This document shows, piece by piece, positions 53,454 through 59,648 of a stretch of 61,807 bases of DNA. Source of the stretch: Terriglobia bacterium (GTDB taxonomy: Bacteria > Acidobacteriota > Terriglobia > Terriglobales > Acidobacteriaceae). Under the pieces are notes generated by a model. It saw nothing but the letters and a program-made list of their open reading frames with translations, was not told the DNA's origin and searched no databases. The position numbers were made by a program, and so were the translations under genes. Position 1 is the stretch's first letter. Each line of letters opens with the position of its first letter. The stretch lies in the NCBI GenBank assembly GCA_020073395.1, contig JAIQFF010000011.1, forward strand, positions 1 to 61,807. The letters run 5' to 3'.

Positions 53454-54719
53454 ATGCCGACTGCACCAATCGAAACCGCTGCTCTCGATCTCACCTGGGT
53501 GCGCTCCCAATTCCCGGCACTGTCGCAGATTGTTGCCGGCCAGCCGGCGGTCTTTCTCGACGGCCCTGGCGGGACGCAGGTCCCGTCGCGCGTGATTGAT
53601 GCGATCAGCGACTATTTGAAGAACTCAAACGCCAACACCTGCGGCGCCTATGCCACCAGCCGCCGCACCGACGCCGTCATCGCTAACGCCCGCGCCGCCA
53701 TGGCCGATTTTTTCGGCTGCGAGAAAGATGAAGTTGCCTTCGGCCCCAACATGACCACGCTGACCTTCGCCATCAGCCGCTCCATCGGCCGCGAACTCGG
53801 ACCGGGCGACGAAATTCTGCTCACCCACCTCGATCACGACGCCAACGTCTCGCCCTGGCGGGCGCTCGAGGAGCGTGGCGTGACCATCCGATACGTGGAC
53901 ATCAACGAGGAGGATTGCACCCTCAACATGGCTGACTTGGCGCAAAAACTCAGCAGCCGCACCCGGGTGATGGCGGTGGGCTACGCTTCGAATGCAGTGG
54001 GCACCATCAATCACGTAAAAGAAATTGTCCGGTTGGCCCATCAGAAGGGCGCTTTGGCGTACATTGACGCCGTTCACTATGCGCCCCACGGTCCGATTGA
54101 TGTCCGCGCCCTGGATTGCGATTTCCTGGTTTGTTCAAGCTACAAATTTTTTGGTCCGCACATGGGGATTCTCTACGGCAAGCGCGAACACTTACAGCGC
54201 CTGCAACCCTACAAGGTGCGCGCCAATACCAACGCCGTTCCCAACCGCTGGGAATGGGGCACGCTGAATCACGAGTGCATCGCCGGGATCGCGGCCTGCG
54301 TTGACTATCTGGCTGATCTGGGACGCCAGGTGGACCCGTCGGCGTCCACTCGCCGTGCCGCGCTGCTGGCGGCTTATGGTGCCATCCAGCGGCACGAACA
54401 CGGCTTGGCGGAAACCCTGATTCGCGGATTGCTGGCTCTCCCCGGACTGAGGTTTTACGGCATCCGCGACCTCGCGAAACTTGACCGGCGTTGTCCCACG
54501 GTCGCAGTGCGCATCGCGGGACACACTCCCTTGGAACTCGCCACCAGATTAGGCGAGCGCGGCATCTTTACCTGGGACGGCAACTACTACGCCCTGAATC
54601 TCACCGAGCGGCTTGATGTCGAAAAGGATGGTGGCTTTCTGCGCATAGGTCTGGCGCATTACAACAGCGCTGCAGAAGTGGAAAGGCTGTTACAAGCGCT
54701 GGGGGAGATTGCCACTTAG
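53454..54719 (+). CDS. Cysteine desulfurase-like PLP enzyme
   Basis: The 421-residue fold-type I aminotransferase of the class V (NifS/SufS-like) group has PLP Lys231 in SSYKFFGPHMGILYGK. Other conserved points are NANTCGAYATSRRTDAVI, LTHLDHDANVSPWRALEERG, AYIDAVHYAPHGPIDVRALDCDF and NRWEWGTLNHECIAG. This matches the cysteine desulfurase-like subfamily (TIGR01976 type), whose members lack the typical Cys loop of SufS and often have unknown substrates. No suf or isc genes are adjacent. Confidence 0.9.
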   Translation: MPTAPIETAALDLTWVRSQFPALSQIVAGQPAVFLDGPGGTQVPSRVIDAISDYLKNSNANTCGAYATSRRTDAVIANARAAMADFFGCEKDEVAFGPNMTTLTFAISRSIGRELGPGDEILLTHLDHDANVSPWRALEERGVTIRYVDINEEDCTLNMADLAQKLSSRTRVMAVGYASNAVGTINHVKEIVRLAHQKGALAYIDAVHYAPHGPIDVRALDCDFLVCSSYKFFGPHMGILYGKREHLQRLQPYKVRANTNAVPNRWEWGTLNHECIAGIAACVDYLADLGRQVDPSASTRRAALLAAYGAIQRHEHGLAETLIRGLLALPGLRFYGIRDLAKLDRRCPTVAVRIAGHTPLELATRLGERGIFTWDGNYYALNLTERLDVEKDGGFLRIGLAHYNSAAEVERLLQALGEIAT

Positions 54720-54735
54720 CGCTGGAAGCTGGCTT

Positions 54736-54770
54736 TCCTCCGTGTCCTCTGCGTCCTCCGTGGTTAACGC
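54736..54770. repeat. CCGTGTCCTCTGCGTCCTC-type repeat overlapping the rpiA stop
   Basis: The tract CCGTGTCCTCTGCGTCCTC with CGTGGTTAACG is nearly identical to 32765-32797. The TTA of GTGGTTAAC at 54764-54766 is the rpiA stop codon, so the repeat now ends that gene. Confidence 0.75.
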
Positions 54771-55459
54771 TTTTTCCGGTCATCGCGCCGCAGTTCGATC
54801 ACCTGATCGCCCTTCGCGATTAACGCCAGGGCCGCCATCCCGATAAATAATCCATGCTCGACCACCCCGGGCATCCTCTCCAGTTCGCGTGCCAATCCAG
54901 CCGGATCGGGAATCTTGCCGAAATTACAGTCGAGAATGTGATTACCTTCGTCGGTGATGAACTTGTGGCCCGAGGAATCTGTGCGCACTTTGACCGCAGC
55001 CCCCAGCGCAGCAATCCTTTTCGCCACCAGAGCTTCGGCAAACTTGATTACTTCCACCGGGACCGGGAATTTGCCCAGCATCGGGACTTGCTTGGTGGAA
55101 TCCGCAATGACCACAAATTTCCGGGTCGCTGAGGCTACGATTTTTTCTCGCAGCAGCGCGCCGCCTCCACCCTTGATCAGGCTTAGTTGAGGATCGACCT
55201 CGTCCGCCCCGTCGATGGTGACGTCGATGTCCTGAACTTCATCCAGCGTGGTCAGCGGGATGCTCAGGCTGGCCGCCAGTTCCTGGGTGTGAACCGAGGT
55301 AGGTATGCCGCGGATCTTCAATCCGGCTTGTACTCGTTCGCCCAGAAAACGCACCGCGTAGGCGGCGGTTGACCCCGTTCCCAGGCCGACGACATCGCCA
55401 TCGCGCACGAACTGCAGGCTGGCGCGCGCGGCCGCTTCCTTTTCCTGGTCATTCGCCAT
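54764..55459 (-). CDS. rpiA: Ribose-5-phosphate isomerase A
   Basis: The 231-residue RpiA shows GDVVGLGTGSTAAYAVRFLG, DVTIDGADEVDPQLSLIKGGGGALLREKIVA and VLADSTK-like VIADSTKQVPMLGKFPVPVEV. The catalytic Glu is in DEVD..GGGALLREK and the Asp residues are in DGADEVD. It interconverts ribose-5-phosphate and ribulose-5-phosphate. The stop codon lies in a dispersed repeat, so the last residues (RRDDRKKR) may differ from relatives. Confidence 0.95.
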   Translation of the reverse strand: MANDQEKEAAARASLQFVRDGDVVGLGTGSTAAYAVRFLGERVQAGLKIRGIPTSVHTQELAASLSIPLTTLDEVQDIDVTIDGADEVDPQLSLIKGGGGALLREKIVASATRKFVVIADSTKQVPMLGKFPVPVEVIKFAEALVAKRIAALGAAVKVRTDSSGHKFITDEGNHILDCNFGKIPDPAGLARELERMPGVVEHGLFIGMAALALIAKGDQVIELRRDDRKKR

Positions 55460-55610
55460 GCGAGACCGATACTTTACCGCGTTCTAGGGCAACGCACCAA
55501 TGGCTCCTGGCTTCTAGCCGGGACAAATGTTGGGCCGGTTCACGGCTAGAAGCTAGGAGCTAGGAACTGGAAGCCAGATCAGCATCGGGTCCGACGTGGT
55601 TCATGCTTGT

Positions 55611-55973
55611 CTACCGGCCAGCCAATTGAGCCGATTGACCGAAACGCTGGGTGGCATAGCCGACGATCATGCCCACAATGCCACCCGGAAGCATGATTTC
55701 GAAATAGTAGTGCTTGCCGCTCGGGTCCGGCATGGCCGCGACAGCGTACGCCAGCAGCAGGCCGATACCGAGGCCGAACAGCAGGCCCAGGGGCAACGAG
55801 TTCACCTTTTTCGCGAAGTAGCCAATGAGAATGCCTGCGATCAACCCTTTCACCGTGGAGCCGATCACGATGCCCAGCAGCTGTGCCCGCACGGCCGGCG
55901 TGAACCACGCACTCAGCCCGTCAAAGATGCCCAGAATTCCACCCACCAGCAGCCCCAGCACGATCTTGTTCAT
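55611..55973 (-). CDS. Small hydrophobic membrane protein
   Basis: The protein has 120 residues with three to four helices: IVLGLLVGGILGIFDGLSAWF, LLGIVIGSTVKGLIAGILIGYFA, LGLLFGLGIGLLLAYAVAAM and IMLPGGIVGMIVGYATQRFG. Gly-rich zipper-like helices are repeated in the two halves. It is a common hypothetical protein with no known function. Confidence 0.7.
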   Translation of the reverse strand: MNKIVLGLLVGGILGIFDGLSAWFTPAVRAQLLGIVIGSTVKGLIAGILIGYFAKKVNSLPLGLLFGLGIGLLLAYAVAAMPDPSGKHYYFEIMLPGGIVGMIVGYATQRFGQSAQLAGR

Positions 55974-56046
55974 ATGTGCTCCTTACGGGCAAGTTGCCCG
56001 CTAGCGTCTTATTCAACGTTGCTGCGAAATCCTTTAGGCACCGGGG

Positions 56047-56117
56047 ATTTCAGATTGCAGATTTGCATCCACTATGATCGAGACCTTGAAATCTGAAATC
56101 ATCAATCTGAAATCCAA
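56047..56117. repeat. CAGATTGCAGATTT-type repeat before the kinase gene end
   Basis: TTTCAGATTGCAGATTTGC and CTTGAAATCTGAAATCATCAATCTGAAATC match the tracts around tldE. The two halves are partly complementary (GATTTCAGATTGCAGATT/AATCTGAAATC). Confidence 0.7.
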
Positions 56118-56132
56118 AATTGCCTTTCCGAG

Positions 56133-57107
56133 CTATCTTCTCCGCCAAAGAATGAACACCGCGCGCATCACCAGATACGCGACCACCAGCAGAATCCAGG
56201 CGCGGTTCTTGACCACCCATCGCCACAGACGCGCCAGCGGACCCTCCGGATAGGCACTGACCGGCAATCCGTCCAGGTAGTTCGCTACGTCGTTAGCCAG
56301 CTCTTCCACCGATCCATATCTTTGTTTCGCATCCCCCGCCGTAGCTTTGCCGGCAATCGCGGATAAAGCCTTGGACGCCCGACCGGAATCGTCCAGCAGG
56401 AACTTCAGCACAGCCCCCAACGAATAGACGTCGGCGCGCGGGCCGACCGCCTCGACTTCGCCGCGTTCCTGTTCGGGCGCCATGTAGCCGGGAGTGCCGA
56501 GAACCACGCCGTGGGCGGTGTCCTTGGAGGCGTCTTCCTCGGAACGTGGTAATTGCTGCGGCGCGCCCTGTTGTGCCGGAATGTCGGCATCCAGTAACTT
56601 GGCCAAACCCCAGTCCATAACCAGCACTTCCCCGAATTGTCCCACCATGATGTTTTGCGGCTTCAGGTCACGGTGCAGCACGTTGTGGGCGTGCGCGAAT
56701 GAGACTGCGTCACAGATTTTCTGGAAGGTTCGCAAACGCTCGGGTACGCCGCCAAGTTCATCCCGGTGCTGGTCGAGTCTCCGGCCCTGCACCAGCTTCA
56801 TGGTGTAGAAAACCCGGCCATCGGGCAGGGTGCCAACGTCGTGCACGGGAACGATCCCGGGATGCTCAAGCTGGGCGATGATTCTGGCCTCGCGCAACAG
56901 GCGTGCGCTGAGCTCGCCGCTGGAATCTACGATCCCAATCATCTTCAAGGCGACCTGCCGGCCCAGGGCCGTGTCCTTGACCCGGAACACGCCTCCCATA
57001 CCTCCCGCGCCCAACTTGTCGAGCAGCACGTAGCCGGTGCCGCTGAGGTCCGGCGCATCGACAGCCGCGCGAAGGCGATCGAGAGCCTGATCTGACAGCC
57101 ACTTCAT
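56133..57107 (-). CDS. Membrane-anchored Ser/Thr protein kinase
   Basis: The protein has 324 residues with the kinase domain at about 25-275. The Gly-rich loop is LGAGGMGGVF, Lys55 in VALKMIG, the catalytic loop HRDLKPQN at 145-152, the metal motif DWG at 165-167 (a DFG variant), and APE in GYMAPEQE. The C-terminal helix (WILLVVAYLVMRAVFIL) at about 302-320 anchors it in the membrane with a very short tail. The ECF sigma factor gene lies 13 bases upstream on the same strand, so the kinase and sigma factor form an operon, as seen in Planctomycetes and Acidobacteria. Confidence 0.95.
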   Translation of the reverse strand: MKWLSDQALDRLRAAVDAPDLSGTGYVLLDKLGAGGMGGVFRVKDTALGRQVALKMIGIVDSSGELSARLLREARIIAQLEHPGIVPVHDVGTLPDGRVFYTMKLVQGRRLDQHRDELGGVPERLRTFQKICDAVSFAHAHNVLHRDLKPQNIMVGQFGEVLVMDWGLAKLLDADIPAQQGAPQQLPRSEEDASKDTAHGVVLGTPGYMAPEQERGEVEAVGPRADVYSLGAVLKFLLDDSGRASKALSAIAGKATAGDAKQRYGSVEELANDVANYLDGLPVSAYPEGPLARLWRWVVKNRAWILLVVAYLVMRAVFILWRRR

Positions 57108-57120
57108 GGTGTTTGTGTCC

Positions 57121-57867
57121 TCACACAGCCTCGATTCCGAGCAAAGTGCGGGCCTCGCGCCGGAATTCTTCTTCGCTACCCGTCATCTCGCGCAGCTGGT
57201 CCAGCACAATCCGGCGGAACTCGCGTCGAGCGTAGGCAAGATAGTTGGTGACGTCCGAAGCCTTCAGGCTGAACTGCCGCGCTACCTGTTCGTAGGTCAA
57301 CTCTTTGCCGCCCTCGTCGATGTCATAGAACTCGAGCAAGCGAAAGTGCGTGAGCTTGCCACGTTGTTCGAATTCCTGGCGCAAGCGCTCCAGGGAAAGG
57401 CTGAAAACGCTGCGCACCCATTCGCGCTCGAAAAAATCTTCCATCGAGTCCGGCGACGGAATCTCGATCTGTTGCAATTCTCCTTCAGCGGATTCGAAAT
57501 CGAGGGGAAGGAACTGCACCTCTCCGCCGCGCTTCAGGCGTCGCGCCGCCTTGTCTTCATTGGCAATCAGATGGTCCACGCACACGCGCAGGAAGGTTCG
57601 CAGCCGTGCCCGCTGTGGATCGTATTGAGCGAGAAAATCTTTCTCCAGAAGACGGAAGAAGAATTCCTGGGTCAGGTCCTTGGCCTGCTCGTTGTCCTTG
57701 TCCCAACGCAGACGGATGTATTTGTAAACCGGCTTCCAGTAAGCCGCCACCAGGATATCCAGCGCGCGTTGCCGTGCCTCCGGCTCTGCACTGCGAGCCG
57801 CCGCAATGAGCGACCACCGTGTAGCCGGAAAGTTGCTCTGGCCGCGTGGATTGCCGTCATCCCGCAT
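57121..57867 (-). CDS. ECF-type RNA polymerase sigma factor
   Basis: The protein has 248 residues from ATG 57867; the open frame runs 84 codons further upstream but that part contains a dispersed palindrome. Signatures: FPATRWSLIAAAR, PEARQRALDILVAAYWKPVYKYIRLRW, AKDLTQEFFFRLLEKDFLAQYDPQRARLRTFLRVCVDHLIANE and region 4 ELTYEQVARQFSLKASDVTNYLAYARREFRRIV. It fits the ECF group linked to Ser/Thr kinases, where control may be by phosphorylation instead of an anti-sigma factor. It is the first gene of a two-gene unit with the kinase. Confidence 0.93.
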   Translation of the reverse strand: MRDDGNPRGQSNFPATRWSLIAAARSAEPEARQRALDILVAAYWKPVYKYIRLRWDKDNEQAKDLTQEFFFRLLEKDFLAQYDPQRARLRTFLRVCVDHLIANEDKAARRLKRGGEVQFLPLDFESAEGELQQIEIPSPDSMEDFFEREWVRSVFSLSLERLRQEFEQRGKLTHFRLLEFYDIDEGGKELTYEQVARQFSLKASDVTNYLAYARREFRRIVLDQLREMTGSEEEFRREARTLLGIEAV

Positions 57868-58307
57868 AGAAGCGAAAGGGAGTGTACGACGCCAGGCCGC
57901 GCTGAACAAGGCGTTCCCCGGCCGCGTGGGGACGGCCGCCCCGGGCTGTCCAGCGGAACAGAGGTCCGCCATTTCTGAGCTGTGCCGAAAATATCCGCAG
58001 CCATTCTCGACTCCCATGTTTCGGCTTGTGGAAATTTCTGGATGTGGTTTGCCTTGTGCCGTTGATGTGCGTCCGTTGCGTGACCCATATCGTCGCTCTA
58101 GCAGCGCCTCTTCGCGCATTTCCCAAGCTCACTGCGTCCGCCGAAGTTTTCTTCAGACAATTTTAGATTTGCACCGAACTTGGGGATTGACCGCACTGCG
58201 GATCACAGCGTAGATTCTTTTTCACCTTCACAGAAAATCCAGCCAGCGACGACACTTTTGCGGACAACCAATTTCAGTACACTTCCCTCCCCCAAGGGTG
58301 GAACAAC
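57868..58307. other. Intergenic stretch upstream of the sigma factor, with one palindromic element
   Basis: Apart from the repeat at 57926-57969, no gene or certain regulatory site was identified. The minus frame continuing the sigma factor (to 58119) and a plus frame both pass through the repeat and are not supported by family sequence. Confidence 0.6.
57926..57969 (+). repeat. Two-hairpin dispersed element upstream of the sigma factor
   Basis: GTGGGG, then GACGGCC/GGCTGTC (57931-57950) and GCGGA/TCCGC (57953-57969). It is the fifth clear copy of the two-hairpin family. It lies in the presumed 5' leader or promoter of the sigma/kinase unit. Confidence 0.75.
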
Positions 58308-58607
58308 GTGAGGAAAGCAGAAGGCGAGTGGCAAGTCTATCGCACGCGATTTTTGATCCGGGCCAGGCAGCTCACCGGTCCCATGGAGTTCCGGGATGCG
58401 CTCGGACGTGAACATCGTGGGCAAAGAGGCGACTATCTTGTGGAATCCTCCGACGGCACGCTGAGAATCGCGCCCCGTGAAATTTTTGAGGACGTCTACG
58501 TGACCATGGGTCCCACCGTTGAGAAGTGGCCCCTGCTGAACCGACGAAATTTCCCCATTTCGGATCTGAAGCGCCGGACCGCGGGCCGAGCCGAGATGAT
58601 GGCGTGA
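58308..58607 (+). CDS. Small protein of unknown function
   Basis: The protein has 99 residues with a GTG start and GGGTGG upstream. Sequence reads EWQVYRTRFLIRARQLTGPM, GQRGDYLVESSDGTLRIAPR and EIFEDVYVTMGP. The GDYLV/DG/I-P-R-E-x-F-E-x-x-Y layout resembles a small conserved unknown family. No domain assignment is made. The gene is divergent from the sigma/kinase unit. Confidence 0.5.
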   Translation: MRKAEGEWQVYRTRFLIRARQLTGPMEFRDALGREHRGQRGDYLVESSDGTLRIAPREIFEDVYVTMGPTVEKWPLLNRRNFPISDLKRRTAGRAEMMA

Positions 58608-58654
58608 GCGGCACCCGAAGTTTGGGCCGCGACCGGGCAGGCCACGGAAAAATT

Positions 58655-58764
58655 CGGGGCAATGGCAAATTCAGGTGGCACAACTCCATCGTGCCACCGA
58701 ACTTTTTGCCCCGAGCACTCCCGGAATGCTGCCTTGTGGAAAAGCTTGGGCAAGGGGGCAGCAT
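58655..58764. other. Two strong hairpins in a 470-bp gene-free stretch
   Basis: Hairpin 1: CGGGGCAA (58655-58662) with TTGCCCCG (58706-58713), enclosing GGTGGCAC (58674-58681) and GTGCCACC (58691-58698). Hairpin 2: ATGCTGCC (58726-58733) with GGCAGCAT (58757-58764). These follow the small gene at 58308-58607. Hairpin 1 has no T-run and may be a structured RNA or mobile hairpin rather than a terminator. Nothing else is recognised in 58608-59076 besides the promoter and leader listed separately. Confidence 0.65.
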
Positions 58765-58806
58765 CCCACTTGCTAAGACTGAGATACAATATATAGGGAT
58801 ACCCTC

Positions 58807-58835
58807 TTGACAGCCCCAACATACGGGCGTACTGT
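58807..58835 (+). promoter_or_regulatory. Sigma-70-like promoter
   Basis: TTGACA (58807-58812), a 17-base spacer, and TACTGT (58830-58835, four of six matches to TATAAT). It would start transcription at about 58842, leaving a leader of about 235 bases before the gene at 59077. A short hairpin ACGCCT/AGGCGT (58857-58877) follows at the start of the leader. Confidence 0.5.
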
Positions 58836-58841
58836 TTGCAT

Positions 58842-59076
58842 CCCATAAGGCTTTAAACGCCTCTGAAATGAAGGCGTGGCGAGACTGGGCAAGAGCAAGA
58901 AAACAAAGGGTCGGTGCGAGGTTGAGGTGACCTTGTCCGTACTCCGAATGGAAGATGTACCCCGTTCTTGAGCGGGTTTGCTGGTGCGGTGGCCGTTCCC
59001 TCGTTGCTACGTAACTACGGTTCGCGGAACTCCTCCCGAGGGAGCGACGACAGTTGACAACTCAAGGCTGTGGAAA
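58842..59076 (+). ncRNA. Structured 5' leader or small RNA candidate
   Basis: Hairpins visible by eye are ACGCCT/AGGCGT at 58857-58877, CCCGTT-CTTG-AGCGGG at about 58960-58975 followed by TTTG, and CCCTCG/CGAGGG at about 58998-59042. It matches no riboswitch, 6S, tmRNA, SRP or RNase P pattern that I know. It may be a leader of the downstream gene or a small RNA ending at the second hairpin. Confidence 0.3.
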
Positions 59077-59544
59077 ATGCCTCGAAAAGAGGGCTCGCAA
59101 CCCCTTTCCCTTCGAGGCCAGAAATTGAGGATTGCAATGGAAGTTCTGGAGCGCATGGTCAGTGAGTCGTTCGCTCGCTACGGGGTCGAACCCACGTTCG
59201 ACTATCGCCGCGTGCAGTGGTCTCGATGGTTCCGTTGTGCGGACAGCTTGAGCGTGGCGTTGGTCTCCAGCAAGCCGGGTGTCTTCGCCTTGGGCGAAGA
59301 AATCGTCGCCCCGGCAACCGGCGGCAAGCGCATGCTGGCCTTGTTCCAGATATCAGAAACCGATGATCTGGGCATGGCCCTTGGCCGCCTGTTTCTGCCT
59401 GGCAGTCCGGAGCGCGAGCGCCTGGCCTCCGGCCGCTGCTTCGCTCGCTATGCCGTAATTGAGGACGCAACCCAGCGTCATGCCGCTTATACCGCATTGC
59501 AGCGCTGGCTCTCTGAGACCGCCGAACTGGGAACAGAGAACTAG
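59077..59544 (+). CDS. Protein of unknown function
   Basis: The protein has about 155 residues from ATG 59077 (MPRKEGSQPLSLRGQKLRIA). The readable features are GVEPTFDYRRVQWSRWFRCADSLSVALVSSKPGVFALGEE, KRMLALFQISETDDLGMALGRLF and RCFARYAVIEDATQRHAAYTALQRWL. This looks like a compact alpha/beta protein with no membrane helix. I do not recognise the family. A long leader precedes it, and a GAGAACTAGAAACTGG repeat tract sits at its 3' end before nrdJ. Confidence 0.55.
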   Translation: MPRKEGSQPLSLRGQKLRIAMEVLERMVSESFARYGVEPTFDYRRVQWSRWFRCADSLSVALVSSKPGVFALGEEIVAPATGGKRMLALFQISETDDLGMALGRLFLPGSPERERLASGRCFARYAVIEDATQRHAAYTALQRWLSETAELGTEN

Positions 59545-59648
59545 AAACTGGCAACTGTTTTTAAAACAGGCTTAGATTTGCGCGATACTGGAAATTAGAA
59601 ATCGATCAGATAACGAAATACAGACTCCCAAGGAAAGAAGAGAACGCA

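Noticed and set aside
57868..58119. N-terminal extension of the sigma factor
   Set aside because: It has no family similarity and contains a dispersed palindromic element; ATG 57867 fits the family.
59545..59648. Cobalamin riboswitch or NrdR box upstream of nrdJ
   Set aside because: The gap is only about 100 bases and no B12 box or NrdR palindrome could be found by eye.
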